Part shown: in pieces, positions 36,139 to 45,510 of the stretch
How the letters are laid out: every line of letters starts with the position of its first letter
Numbering within the stretch: position 1 is the stretch's first letter
Assembly (NCBI GenBank): GCA_016840095.1
Contig: JAEOSZ010000089.1
Location: 1-64,000 of the forward strand
From: Candidatus Heimdallarchaeota archaeon
GTDB lineage: Archaea > Asgardarchaeota > Heimdallarchaeia > Heimdallarchaeales > Heimdallarchaeaceae
Length of the DNA stretch: 64,000 bases
Direction of reading: 5' to 3'
Notes under the pieces: model-generated
Database searches by the model: none
Told to the model about the DNA's origin: nothing
The model's input: the letters and a program-made list of their open reading frames with translations, nothing else
Made by a program: the position numbers and the translations under genes

Positions 36139-37074
36139 CTATTCAGAGCTCTCCAAAATAAAAGATTCAAGCTCTTGAATACCTAGATCAATATCCACTA
36201 AATAGACAAGAAATTCAGAGAGCAGAGAAGCATATTCATTTCTTAATTCTTTACCAAGGTTAATTAAGTCATCAAAGCTGCTAATATCATCTAACCCCCA
36301 AGACAAAACATCACACAATTTTCCAATTTCATCCTCACTAAGAACATCCTTAGATCTTGATGAAAGCATTTGTATTTGTGAAAGGATTTTGTCAGCACTT
36401 GAGGACTCATCTTCATAAATAGAAACGAGCGGCAGAATACATATATCAAGCAATTCATGCAAGGTCATCTGAGCTTTATCCCCCAAATCTATTGCTTGGT
36501 AAGATAGGTCTGTAATTTGTTTAATCAAATCTTCCTGAATCTTCTGGCTTTCTAAACCATCAATATTTGATTTATGAAGTGAAATGTATTCATCCTGTTT
36601 CTCCATCACTAAAGATAGGTTATTTCTAAGATTTTCATCAGCTGAGGATTCAGGGGACGTTCTATAGTAGATGTCTTGCCAAGTGTTGTTAATGATTTCT
36701 TTTAATTCTAACAGCTCTTTTCCTCTAATCAACATACTCTCAATTTTTTGAATGATAATCTCGCGCTCATTCATACCTTTCAGATATGCTCTTTCAACTT
36801 CTTCTTCAAATTCACTAGACGTTCTCCTTTCAGAACGAAGATAATCTACTAGAGAGCTTTGATAAAATGTTCTTGCAAGCATTGACATAGAAGATAGAAG
36901 AGATGTTCTCAATGTGTAGATACTGTCTTCGTTCGAACTTAGAAAGCGGTCAATAGAGGTTAACATCTTGTTCATCAGAGTATAAATGTAGCGGAGTGTT
37001 CGATAATTCAGCCTATCTAGAAATTTCCCTAGGACTGTTTGCCGTTCCAGAACCGCCTCTATGTCTTCTTGCAT
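36139..37074 (-). CDS. All-helical cytosolic protein, unknown function
   Basis: 311 residues, predicted almost entirely helical with heptad-like stretches (EEEVERAYLKGMNEREIIIQ and SLVMEKQDEYISLHKSNIDG). No membrane helix, cysteine motif or nucleotide-binding loop. ATG 37074 lies about 25 bases after TTTTATTTAA on the minus strand, so the message is probably leaderless. The TATA element lies inside an inverted repeat. Function unknown. Confidence 0.7.
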   Translation of the reverse strand: MQEDIEAVLERQTVLGKFLDRLNYRTLRYIYTLMNKMLTSIDRFLSSNEDSIYTLRTSLLSSMSMLARTFYQSSLVDYLRSERRTSSEFEEEVERAYLKGMNEREIIIQKIESMLIRGKELLELKEIINNTWQDIYYRTSPESSADENLRNNLSLVMEKQDEYISLHKSNIDGLESQKIQEDLIKQITDLSYQAIDLGDKAQMTLHELLDICILPLVSIYEDESSSADKILSQIQMLSSRSKDVLSEDEIGKLCDVLSWGLDDISSFDDLINLGKELRNEYASLLSEFLVYLVDIDLGIQELESFILESSE

Positions 37075-37086
37075 TCGTGATATTGT

Positions 37087-37118
37087 GAAGATTAAGCTTA
37101 AATAAAAGGCTTATCTTC
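37087..37118 (-). promoter_or_regulatory. Dyad flanking the TATA box of the helical-protein gene
   Basis: GAAGATTAAGC (37087-37097) and GCTTATCTTC (37109-37118) are inverted copies with one bulged base. The TATA-like TTTTATTTAA of the minus-strand promoter lies between and partly within the arms. Binding of a regulator here would block TBP. Confidence 0.45.
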
Positions 37119-37218
37119 GGTATTAATCGAATACTGTTAACTTCTGCAAGTTTTAACTTGAATTATCCAGCCTGAAAAGGGTAGAACATCGTTACTAGAT
37201 TTTTCAATAAAAATGCTT

Positions 37219-37731
37219 TTACCCATATAATTCATAATTTTGAACATTCAGTTGCTCCTTAATTTTCTTGTCAGGTTCATAACTCAAGAGAGGAAAACCC
37301 TTCTTATCTTTCTTATATTGAATAATGTACTTGCTTAAATTTGATAATTCATATCCTTCAATATCTTCAAGGGGGATAAATTTGGCGTCTATGGATTCAA
37401 CATTATCGGCTAAAGGTTCTCCCCCTTTAAACTCTAAATTGAAGACGATATAGATGTCTGAAATCAAACCCTTGTCCTTCTTTTCATTATTCATGTGTCG
37501 AATAAATATCAAATCTACTGCTTGTGTGTGAACACCTGTTTCCTCTAGAACTTCACGCTCAATCGCTGATGAAAGTGTTTCTCCTAAGTCAACATAACCT
37601 CCTGGTAAGTTCCATTTTCCTTTGTTTAATCCGTAGTTATATTTAATCAGTAAGATTTTTCCCTCATAAGAGCATAATCCACCCACACCAACTTTGTGAA
37701 GACTATGTCGGGAAACATAATCACTATACAT
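37219..37731 (-). CDS. Nudix hydrolase
   Basis: 170 residues. The Nudix box is complete: GGYVDLGETLSSAIEREVLEETGV fits Gx5Ex7REUxEExGU (about residues 42-65). It is preceded by WNLPGG and followed by a beta-rich domain. Such enzymes hydrolyse nucleoside diphosphates linked to another group; the substrate cannot be read. The C-terminal ~35 residues are basic. It is divergent from the ribbon-helix-helix regulator gene. Confidence 0.9.
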   Translation of the reverse strand: MYSDYVSRHSLHKVGVGGLCSYEGKILLIKYNYGLNKGKWNLPGGYVDLGETLSSAIEREVLEETGVHTQAVDLIFIRHMNNEKKDKGLISDIYIVFNLEFKGGEPLADNVESIDAKFIPLEDIEGYELSNLSKYIIQYKKDKKGFPLLSYEPDKKIKEQLNVQNYELYG

Positions 37732-37805
37732 GTGTACTAATTATTCTACATTTGTTAAAAATTTTAAGGAAAATTTTCCTCTGATCACACCTCCAAAACC
37801 AAATG

Positions 37806-37833
37806 TTTATAAATGACCATCCACATGGATGGT
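37806..37833 (+). promoter_or_regulatory. TATA box plus perfect palindromic operator of the RHH regulator
   Basis: TTTATAAA (37806-37813) is followed by a perfect seven-base inverted repeat, ACCATCC-acat-GGATGGT (37816-37833). It sits exactly between TATA and the expected transcript start near 37835. This is the standard position for autorepression by ribbon-helix-helix proteins. Confidence 0.65.
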
Positions 37834-37857
37834 ATAGAACATCTCTTGGTGATACTT

Positions 37858-38286
37858 GTGTCTGACAAAAAAACTGAAAAAAATTATGAAAAAATAACAA
37901 TAAATCTTCCTGCTGTAGATTTAGGGAAGATAGATTATCTGGTTGATCAAGGATTTTATAATACAAGAACTGAATTCATTCGAACATCAATAAAGCAGGA
38001 AATAGATAAAAATTCCTTCACATTTGATACAATTACAAAGGATAAATCGGGTGATACTCGACACTTCTTCGGTTTTGGAATCTTTGATATTGGAAGGAAA
38101 ACTTTGGAAAAACATCTTAGTCAAGGTACAAAAATAAGGATCTTTGTCATAGGAACTTGTAGATTTGGAAAGGATGTTGATGTTGACTTAGTGAAAGAAA
38201 CAGTTGAATCTTTCAAAGTATTTGGAATCAAGAAAGGTCCTCCAGGAGTAATAGATTTTCTCGAAAGTCTCAAGTACCTTTCTTAG
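37858..38286 (+). CDS. CopG/NikR-like ribbon-helix-helix regulator with C-terminal sensor domain
   Basis: 142 residues from GTG 37858. A longer frame to ATG 37813 would place coding sequence inside the TATA box and operator, so the GTG, preceded by GGTGAT, is preferred. N-terminal ribbon-helix-helix: EKITINLPAVDLGKIDYLV, then GFYNTRTEFIRTSIKQEI. The remaining ~85 residues (FGFGIFDIGRKTLEKHL, IRIFVIGTCRFGKDVDVDLV) look like a small alpha/beta sensor or oligomerisation domain; the ligand is not evident. Likely binds the palindrome just upstream. Confidence 0.8.
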   Translation: MSDKKTEKNYEKITINLPAVDLGKIDYLVDQGFYNTRTEFIRTSIKQEIDKNSFTFDTITKDKSGDTRHFFGFGIFDIGRKTLEKHLSQGTKIRIFVIGTCRFGKDVDVDLVKETVESFKVFGIKKGPPGVIDFLESLKYLS

Positions 38287-38416
38287 CTTAGTTTTAGAAC
38301 CGGGGTCATATAGATCCCATTTTTTTTGAGAGTGTTTTTATATATACCTAACATATGATGGGAATAATTAATTTAATCATGAATCAATTACTAGCATGTG
38401 AAAGGTGTAAGTGTAT

Positions 38417-39433
38417 ATGCATCGGATATCTAGTTTGACAAAGAAACGGGGCTTTACTATATTTCAAGCATTCTTTGTAACCATCCTATGGTCATCATCA
38501 TGGCCAATAATTAAGTTCGGCCTTGAGGAGATTCCACCACTATTCTTTGCAGGAACGAGATATATTGCTGCAGCAGGAATCCTTCTAGTTTACGTTTTGT
38601 CTTTTCAAAAATATAGACAGGAAATTAAGAACTTATCAAAGAGGTGGTGGTTAAAACTAGTTCTTTATGGTATAGTTTTTTATACAATAACTCAAGGAGC
38701 ACAATTTTTAGGCTTAAAGTATCTTCCCGCAATAACTGTTAGTCTGTTACTTAGTTTTACTCCTATTATTGTTCTATTCTTTGCAAATATTCTACTGAAA
38801 GAGAAATCAAATTTTATCCAAATTCTCCTAGTTGTAGCTGCTTTGGGTGGAGCATTACTTTATTTCCTACTTAGTCCTGAACTCACAGGTGCTCCATTTA
38901 GTGTGGTATCGGGTTATATGCAAAAATTCTTGGATATTTCTGATCCAATTCCACTTAAACTAAGAATTTTTGGTCTGATAATAGTCATTATTGGTGTTTT
39001 AGCCAACTCTTTATCTGCAATAATGGGGAGATCAATAAACCAGTCAAAAGAAGTAAGTACAGTAGTTATAACTTCAGTTAGTATGTTTATAGGATCAATA
39101 ATTATGTTGATTTCGGGATTATCTGTTGAAGGAGTTCCAAAGCTTTCACCTATTTCAATAGGCTATATAGTTTGGTTAAGTGTTGTAAATACCGCTTTGG
39201 CTTTTACACTTTGGAACCATGCAATGCAAAAGCTTAAAGCTGTTGAGATATCGATAATTAATAATACCATGCTTTTTCAGATAACTATCCTTGCAGTGAT
39301 TTTCTTGGCTGAAAGACCCACAGGATTACAGTGGATAGGTCTTATAATAGTAGCAGTTACTGGATTACTTCTACCTTTGTTTAGCAAAAAGAAAGGAGAA
39401 ACTAGAAGCAATCGCAACGAGAGTTTAACGTAA
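38417..39433 (+). CDS. DMT/EamA-family permease
   Basis: 338 residues with ten hydrophobic helices in two EamA repeats. The first repeat begins FVTILWSSSWPIIKFGLEEI-PP and the second near ANSLSAIMGRSI. PAITVSLLLSFTPIIVLFFA and FTLWNHAMQKLKA are typical of the family, which exports amino acids, metabolites or drugs. ATG 38417 is nine bases after AAAGGTG; GTG 38411 is an alternative. TTTTATATATACC near 38336 is the likely TATA box. Confidence 0.88.
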   Translation: MHRISSLTKKRGFTIFQAFFVTILWSSSWPIIKFGLEEIPPLFFAGTRYIAAAGILLVYVLSFQKYRQEIKNLSKRWWLKLVLYGIVFYTITQGAQFLGLKYLPAITVSLLLSFTPIIVLFFANILLKEKSNFIQILLVVAALGGALLYFLLSPELTGAPFSVVSGYMQKFLDISDPIPLKLRIFGLIIVIIGVLANSLSAIMGRSINQSKEVSTVVITSVSMFIGSIIMLISGLSVEGVPKLSPISIGYIVWLSVVNTALAFTLWNHAMQKLKAVEISIINNTMLFQITILAVIFLAERPTGLQWIGLIIVAVTGLLLPLFSKKKGETRSNRNESLT

Positions 39434-39480
39434 TCTTTCTTATCAAAGACTTCAAAACAAAAAAAAGTAGAAAGATGAAA

Positions 39481-40389
39481 TCATCTTCTTTTGCGTTTAT
39501 AGACAATTAGACTGATTACAGCTAAACCAAAGACTGAGAATCCCCACTCAAAAGGAGCTCCTGTTGGAAGGCTTGTACTTTTGATGAGAAGATGAATCGA
39601 ATCATCATCTATGTCTACTGATCCTTCGACTGTTCTTTCCAAATGCCAATCATATTGGTAATCTAGGTAGGTTAAAAATCCTGTTTTTACATTGAATCTT
39701 AATTCGATGGATCTAGATGAAGTTTCTATTGTCTTGGTCCAGTCTACAGGATCGAGAAGGTCGTCCTCTGTATCACTCTCATCAATTTGGAATTTGATTG
39801 TCCATGCTCTTGAAGTTAATTTTGATGTTAGTTTAACTTTCATAGTATAGTGATTATAATACCCATGACTATCCACTATATTTTCCATTGTCATAGATAG
39901 TTGTCCAAAAGCATTGTTCAAGATCTCAAAATAGTTGTAAACTCCAGTTGCATTTTCGTAGGTAGTAGGCTGTAAAAAGAAGTCATCCATTCCTATTGGT
40001 GCTAGACTTAACCAACCTAGATCCAACAAACCTATCTGATTTGTTTCATTGGTTTTGAAATCACCGTTAAGATAAAATTCTGCCCAAGTATTGGATGGAT
40101 TTAACAGTTCAGATGGTGTTCCATTTGTAACATTATTAATATCATCTATCAATTTGACAGAAAATTTATCTCCTTGTTCTAGTGTATCATCTCCATAGTC
40201 AAGAAAACCTATACTAACTGAACCTAAGAGTGTAAGTTCAACAACTTCCCATTCAAAGGATTCTCCAACAGCAAGTTCTGAAGGATAGGAGTAATCTTGA
40301 CCTTGGACTGTTTCTGTGCTAAAAGTACTAGCTAATAGTAATAAACTGAAAACAATTACCAAAGATAGTTTGAACTTTTTATTTTTCAT
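39481..40389 (-). CDS. Secreted protein with C-terminal anchor
   Basis: 302 residues. Signal peptide (KLSLVIVFSLLLLASTFSTE), beta-rich ectodomain with several N-x-S/T sites, and a C-terminal tail GAPFEWGFSVFG + helix + YKRKRR. No catalytic motif. SD-like TTTGGTGAAAAG precedes the ATG on the minus strand. Function unknown. Confidence 0.75.
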   Translation of the reverse strand: MKNKKFKLSLVIVFSLLLLASTFSTETVQGQDYSYPSELAVGESFEWEVVELTLLGSVSIGFLDYGDDTLEQGDKFSVKLIDDINNVTNGTPSELLNPSNTWAEFYLNGDFKTNETNQIGLLDLGWLSLAPIGMDDFFLQPTTYENATGVYNYFEILNNAFGQLSMTMENIVDSHGYYNHYTMKVKLTSKLTSRAWTIKFQIDESDTEDDLLDPVDWTKTIETSSRSIELRFNVKTGFLTYLDYQYDWHLERTVEGSVDIDDDSIHLLIKSTSLPTGAPFEWGFSVFGLAVISLIVYKRKRR

Positions 40390-40406
40390 ATTCTTTTCAC
40401 CAAATA

Positions 40407-40420
40407 ACCGATTACTCGGT
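40407..40420 (-). promoter_or_regulatory. Small dyad between TATA and start of the 39481-40389 gene
   Basis: ACCGA-ttac-TCGGT is a perfect five-base inverted repeat. On the minus strand it lies between a TATA-like GAATTAAATAC and the Shine-Dalgarno of the secreted-protein gene, the usual place for a repressor site. Short enough to arise by chance. Confidence 0.3.
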
Positions 40421-40569
40421 GTATTTAATTCATAAAATGTACTTTCAGTGATATAAACCTTTGGAGACTGCTAATAGGAATTTCCCGAATAATTAATAAA
40501 CAACAGTAGCTTAAATTGAAGAGAAACATCTTTCCTATAGTCCAAGTATACAATCAAAATGGTGAAAAA

Positions 40570-42312
40570 ATGAGCACAGAGAAGAATAGATTTTCACTCA
40601 AACAAGTTTTTGTAAATCTCAATAATCAAGGAAAGAGAGCTTGTAAATTCTTTATGAATAGAAAAGAGTTAAGTTTTGTTCTTTTATTGACTTTTATTTC
40701 AGCTTCTATGCAAATTTCTTTTTCCTTAAGCACTTGGGGTTCCATTCACCCTGATGAGATTTTCCAAAGCATTGAGATGGCCCATGATATTGTATATGGT
40801 TATGCAAGCGTTCCTCCTGAGTTTCAAGATTCAAATCCAGTTATTCCAAGTTATGCAAAAGCAAGGTCATACATGTTTCCTATGATTTTAACAATTCCAA
40901 TGTATATTGGAAAATTGTTTGGGTGGAATTACTGGAAAATAACAATACCACTTATTAGAATACTTTTGGGAATCAATGGTGCTTTGCTCACACCAGCAAC
41001 TTACGTCTTTGTAAAAAGATATACCAAGGGAAACAAATACTTTGCAAGTGCATCTGCAATAGTTGTTGTTTTTTCTCCGATATTGATGTTTAGTGCATTC
41101 AGGTCTGTAACAAATATATTCTTTGTACCATGGATTATGTTCATTATTAACTCCTTCTGGAAAACAAAAGAGAAACTTCAAGGTGAGAGTGAGTATAGTA
41201 ATCAAGAAGAATTGAAGATTAAGAGATCTTTGAAATTATATCTGAAAATAATTTTTCTCTCATTCTTAATGGGGATTATAATCTATATCAGAATTGACTT
41301 CATAATTAGCTTAGTAGCAATACTTCTACTCAGATTTCCCTATAAGAAAATCAAAATTATAACCTGCAATTTAATTGGTTTAGGTTTTGCAGTTATTTTC
41401 GGTGGGTTAATTGATTTCATAACCTATGGTGACTTTCTAATTTCTCCAATTCAATGGTTTAGATACAATATACTTGAAGGATTGAGTTCAGTACATGGAG
41501 TAGCTCCTCCTTTTTACTACTTTCAAACTTTGGTCAGTTCATTGCCCTTACTTATATTCGTAGTTTTTTGTACATCAGTTCTACTAGGAACCTTCTATTA
41601 TACAATAAAAAGATATTTCAAAAATAGAGAACTGGATTGGATTTTACTGAGAAATATAGGTGGATTTCCACTTGCTTCCGTGGTTATTATATCTATTTTC
41701 TCGATTCCTAGTCATAAAGAACTCCGTTTCATATATTTCGCACTCATTTTATTACAAATCTGCTTTGCTATTTCCCTCCTTATTCTGTTTAAGACATTTC
41801 TTCCGAGAATAAGCTCTTATAGTGCTAAACTTCTAATGAAAATAACCAAGAAAACAAATACTATCAAAATCGAAAAAGTTTTCAAATATTTTTACTCAAC
41901 ACTTTTTTTCGTTTTAGTGGCTGGAGGAACTATATTTTCTTCATATGAAGGGTCAAAAATATATGATTGGAATGCTAATAATGAATTAGCTAGAGGTTTG
42001 GTATATCTAGGGCAATTGGATGATTGTAATGGAGTTGTTATGTTTACTAGAGGTACAAGATTCAAATCTTACTTCTATTTACATAAAGATGTTCCACTAG
42101 ATGAATACATGGACTTCTATAAGGCAAGTATAGTTCGAGGTTTAATTAGAATGTACTCGCTGGACAATTCAACGTATAATTATATTATGTTTAATAGAGA
42201 ACAAATATCTTTAACACCAAACATAGAGACCGATCTCACTGATTTTAACTATATGCTGAATCTAACTATCAATAATGAGGTTTTTATTTACAGATTTAAT
42301 CAGACAGTTTAG
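40570..42312 (+). CDS. GT22-type (ALG9/ALG12/PIG-B-like) membrane mannosyltransferase
   Basis: 580 residues from ATG 40570, which follows GGTGAAAAA. TTG 40516 would extend it without a ribosome site. The first luminal loop carries the GT22 signature HPDEIFQSIEMAHDIVYG (residues ~60-77) and the downstream ARSYMFPMILTIP, matching HPDE...Q..E...G...RS..FP of eukaryotic ALG9/PIG-B proteins. About ten membrane helices and a C-terminal extracellular domain follow. GT22 enzymes transfer mannose from dolichyl-phosphate-mannose to lipid-linked glycans or GPI. The following sulfotransferase suggests a modified surface glycan. Confidence 0.85.
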   Translation: MSTEKNRFSLKQVFVNLNNQGKRACKFFMNRKELSFVLLLTFISASMQISFSLSTWGSIHPDEIFQSIEMAHDIVYGYASVPPEFQDSNPVIPSYAKARSYMFPMILTIPMYIGKLFGWNYWKITIPLIRILLGINGALLTPATYVFVKRYTKGNKYFASASAIVVVFSPILMFSAFRSVTNIFFVPWIMFIINSFWKTKEKLQGESEYSNQEELKIKRSLKLYLKIIFLSFLMGIIIYIRIDFIISLVAILLLRFPYKKIKIITCNLIGLGFAVIFGGLIDFITYGDFLISPIQWFRYNILEGLSSVHGVAPPFYYFQTLVSSLPLLIFVVFCTSVLLGTFYYTIKRYFKNRELDWILLRNIGGFPLASVVIISIFSIPSHKELRFIYFALILLQICFAISLLILFKTFLPRISSYSAKLLMKITKKTNTIKIEKVFKYFYSTLFFVLVAGGTIFSSYEGSKIYDWNANNELARGLVYLGQLDDCNGVVMFTRGTRFKSYFYLHKDVPLDEYMDFYKASIVRGLIRMYSLDNSTYNYIMFNREQISLTPNIETDLTDFNYMLNLTINNEVFIYRFNQTV

Positions 42313-42387
42313 CTTATTTCGTAGACTAGTGTTGCAGTAAAACTCTTATTAAGAACATGTAAATTAAAAAGTATCAAGTGGGTTCTA

Positions 42388-43467
42388 ATGATTGGGATTA
42401 GCTTAAAAGAGTGGCTAAAGCTACTGTATGATAACAAATTCAACGTAAAAACTAGATTCATCCCCAAAATTTTTGGTTTAACTATTATCAACATAGTTTT
42501 ATCTCCCTTCATTATTTATGAACGGCTTAAGTATAGGAAGAAAATTAGAAATACAGAAATTACACAGGACCCAGTTTTTATATTAGGACACTGGCGAAGT
42601 GGAACTACTCACTTACATAAAATGTTGGCATTTGATGAACAGTTTGGTTATATTACTCTAACAGAAACAAGTCTTCCTCATCTATTCTTAACTGGTTCTA
42701 AGATGATTCATTTAATCATGAAACCTTTAACTCCAAAGAAGAGACCCACAGATAATGTTGATATGTTTCCTGAAATGCCACATGAACATGAATTTGCCTT
42801 AATGTTTCTATCAATGCTCTCACCAATCATAATGTTTGCATTCCCAGAAAACATAGACCTTTATAGAAAATATGTGACTCTTGAGGATGTTACAGATGAA
42901 CAGAAAGAAGAATGGAAAAATTGGTTTCTATATTTAATCAAAAAACTAACAATAAAAGAAGAAGGCAAACAGCTAATTCTGAAAAATCCTCTTGACACAT
43001 GTCGACTAAAACTTATTCTTGATCTCTTCCCAAATTCTAAATTCATTCATATTTATCGTGACCCCTATGACCTATTTTATTCAACATTGAAACTGCACAA
43101 ACATAACGCTGGTATTTATGCGCTGCAGAATCAGGATTATGATATACGACAATTAATATTTGAAACTCATGTTGAAATGTATGAAAGATATTATGAGGAC
43201 ATTAAATTGATTCCTGAAGGAAATTTAGTTGATGTTAAATTTGAAAAACTCAGCGAAAACCCAATAGAAGATTTAGAAAGGATATACTCCAGTTTAGACC
43301 TTTCGGGAATTGATCAATTGAAGGAACGAGTTAAACCTTACCTCGAATCTGTTGCAGGTTATACTCCAAGCAAATATGAGATGTCTGAAGAAGAAAAAAC
43401 TATAATCTATTCATTTTGGCAAAAAACAATAGATAAATGGGGTTATGAAAAAGCACCTAGAACTTAG
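42388..43467 (+). CDS. PAPS-dependent sulfotransferase
   Basis: 359 residues. The 5'-phosphosulfate loop is PVFILGHWRSGTTHLHKM (~63-79) and the 3'-phosphate-binding segment FIHIYRDPYDLFYSTLK (~220-236), both typical of Sulfotransfer_3/eukaryote-like enzymes. A membrane-associated helix near 28-45 (IFGLTIINIVLSPFIIY) may anchor it. Likely sulfates a glycan or lipid; the GT22 gene 75 bases upstream on the same strand supports a glycan target. No PAPS synthesis genes are in the window. Confidence 0.88.
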   Translation: MIGISLKEWLKLLYDNKFNVKTRFIPKIFGLTIINIVLSPFIIYERLKYRKKIRNTEITQDPVFILGHWRSGTTHLHKMLAFDEQFGYITLTETSLPHLFLTGSKMIHLIMKPLTPKKRPTDNVDMFPEMPHEHEFALMFLSMLSPIIMFAFPENIDLYRKYVTLEDVTDEQKEEWKNWFLYLIKKLTIKEEGKQLILKNPLDTCRLKLILDLFPNSKFIHIYRDPYDLFYSTLKLHKHNAGIYALQNQDYDIRQLIFETHVEMYERYYEDIKLIPEGNLVDVKFEKLSENPIEDLERIYSSLDLSGIDQLKERVKPYLESVAGYTPSKYEMSEEEKTIIYSFWQKTIDKWGYEKAPRT

Positions 43468-43486
43468 ATTCTAGGTGTAAATTAAA

Positions 43487-44710
43487 TTAAGCAGTTTTCT
43501 TTGCTTTTTCTTCTTCAACTAGTTTAACAAATTCTTGAATAATCTCAAACATATCGCCTACAATTCCAAAATCTGCAACCTCAAATATTGGTGCTTCTTT
43601 ATCTTTGTTAATTGCGATAACTGTATCAGAAGATGTCATTCCAACTAGATGTTGTACTGCACCAGAAATACCTAATGCAAAATATAATGTAGGAGCTACA
43701 GTTTTTCCCGATTGACCTACTTGTTGTGGATGAGGTAACCAACCTAAATCAACTAAAGGCCTGGAACCAGAAACTGTTCCTTCTACAGCTTTAGCAAGTT
43801 CATCAATGAAATGTAAGTTCTCTTTGGAGCCTACACCTCTTCCAGCAGAAACCAATATTTTTGCCTCTTCTATATTGATACTGTCTTCTTGTGATATGAT
43901 TTCTTCAATTATCTTTGTTCTAATACTAACAGGCCTTAGATTAACTTCAACTTCTTCCACAATTCCGGTTTTTGTTACATTAATAACTGGTTTTGGAAAA
44001 ACATTTGGTCTTACAGTCGACATTTGAGGTCGAGTGTATGGAGACAGAATTGAAGCCATTATGTTTCCACCAAAAGCTGGACGAGTCTGAACTAATTGTC
44101 TTGATTCATTTATATCTAAACCTGTACAATCAGCTGTTAATCCTAGCGCTAATCTTCCTGCAATTCTAGGCGCTAAATCTCTTCCATTAGGAGTTGCACC
44201 ATATAAAACAATAGAAGGCTTTTCAGATGCTATTACACTTGCTATCACGCTTGTATATCCATCAGTTGAATAGTCTTCTAATAATTCATGCTCACAAAGA
44301 TATACTTTATCTGCACCATAATGGAAAAGCTCAGGAACTAAATGCTCTACGTTATTTCCTGGAAGAACAACTGCTAATGATTCATCTAGTTTTTCTGCAA
44401 GTTCTTTCCCTTTTCCAAGAAGCTCGAGAACTACACTTTTGATTACTTTCTTTTCTCCCTTCTTCTCCCATTCACCCCAAATAAAGACGTTTTTATAGAG
44501 TGCAATTTCCTCTTCAGAAACAGCTTTTCTTTCAATACTAAGCGCATCTACAGGACAAACGCCTACACATGTTCCACAAAGAGTACAACCATCAAGAACT
44601 TTAGCTTTCTTTGTTTCAGGTTCAACTATTATAGCCGCGAAAGGACAAACTCTCTCACACATTTTACAGCCAATACATGCTTCTAAATCTACGTTCAACA
44701 TTTTTATCAC
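43487..44710 (-). CDS. etfA: Electron transfer flavoprotein alpha subunit with N-terminal 2[4Fe-4S] ferredoxin domain
   Basis: 407 residues. Two complete cluster motifs at the N-terminus (CIGCKMCERVCP at 12-23 and CTLCGTCVGVCP at 42-53) precede an EtfA domain. Its FAD-binding end includes LVSAGRGVGSKENL, GSRPLVDLGWLP, QVGQSGKTVAP and YFALGISGAVQHLVG. This fused form is known in the bifurcating lactate dehydrogenase LctBCD of Acetobacterium. Its start overlaps the end of etfB as ATGA, so the complex is made stoichiometrically. Confidence 0.94.
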   Translation of the reverse strand: MIKMLNVDLEACIGCKMCERVCPFAAIIVEPETKKAKVLDGCTLCGTCVGVCPVDALSIERKAVSEEEIALYKNVFIWGEWEKKGEKKVIKSVVLELLGKGKELAEKLDESLAVVLPGNNVEHLVPELFHYGADKVYLCEHELLEDYSTDGYTSVIASVIASEKPSIVLYGATPNGRDLAPRIAGRLALGLTADCTGLDINESRQLVQTRPAFGGNIMASILSPYTRPQMSTVRPNVFPKPVINVTKTGIVEEVEVNLRPVSIRTKIIEEIISQEDSINIEEAKILVSAGRGVGSKENLHFIDELAKAVEGTVSGSRPLVDLGWLPHPQQVGQSGKTVAPTLYFALGISGAVQHLVGMTSSDTVIAINKDKEAPIFEVADFGIVGDMFEIIQEFVKLVEEEKAKKTA

Positions 44711-45510
44711 ACTCTCAGAAAATTATTCTCCTTTAGATATTCAAGCAATTTCTTTGCTGCTGCTTTAGAATCCGCACCATCAATAATTTCTCCTCCTGAT
44801 TTAGAGGGTGGCGCAAAAACTTTATCGACTTGAGTCGGTGATGCACTTAAACCAATTTTGCTTTCATCAATATTCAAGTCATCTGCTGAAACAATATTGA
44901 GTGGTTTTGTTCTTGCATCTAAAACATCTTGCATAGATGGAACTCGTCGAATATTGGAACCTTTGCTCATTGTGATAAGAGCAGGCATTTTTGTTGATAG
45001 AATTTGATATCCTGTTTCAGTCTCTCGTTTAACTTCAACCCTCTTATCGTTGATCTTAACATCTACGCCGTAAGTGATTTGAGGTATTCCTAGTTGTTCA
45101 GCGGTTTCAGCAGGAACTTGAGCAGTATCTCCATCAATTGCTTGTTTTCCAGCAATAATTAAATCAAATTCAGGTTCCAAACCTACAATACCTTCTTTAA
45201 TGGCAGAAGAAGTTGCCCAAACATCTGAACCAGCGAATTTTCTATCAGATAGAAGATAAGCTTTATCAGCACCTAATTCTAAACATCGAAGAAGTGCACT
45301 AGTTGCTTGAGGTGGCCCCATGCTTATTGCTGTAACTTCAATATTAAGATCAGGATTTTCTTTCTTCAATTTAGCAGCTTGATCTAAAGCATACTCACAG
45401 TAAGGATTCAAGATTGAAGCAACACCTTCACGAATGAGTGTTCCTGTTTCAGGATCTACAGCAACTTTATCTGCTTCTGGAACTTGTTTAACTAAGATGA
45501 CTATTTTCAT
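44707..45510 (-). CDS. etfB: Electron transfer flavoprotein beta subunit
   Basis: 267 residues. Begins MKIVILVKQVPEADKVAVDP, then NPYCEYALDQAAKLK, ISMGPPQATSALLRCLELGAD, and DLIIAGKQAIDGDTAQVPAE (the EtfB nucleotide-binding signature), ending near YLKENNFL. Forms a heterodimer with the EtfA encoded next and passes electrons from the dehydrogenase flavin. The four-base overlap with the dehydrogenase gene upstream marks the order dehydrogenase, etfB, etfA. Confidence 0.95.
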   Translation of the reverse strand: MKIVILVKQVPEADKVAVDPETGTLIREGVASILNPYCEYALDQAAKLKKENPDLNIEVTAISMGPPQATSALLRCLELGADKAYLLSDRKFAGSDVWATSSAIKEGIVGLEPEFDLIIAGKQAIDGDTAQVPAETAEQLGIPQITYGVDVKINDKRVEVKRETETGYQILSTKMPALITMSKGSNIRRVPSMQDVLDARTKPLNIVSADDLNIDESKIGLSASPTQVDKVFAPPSKSGGEIIDGADSKAAAKKLLEYLKENNFLRV

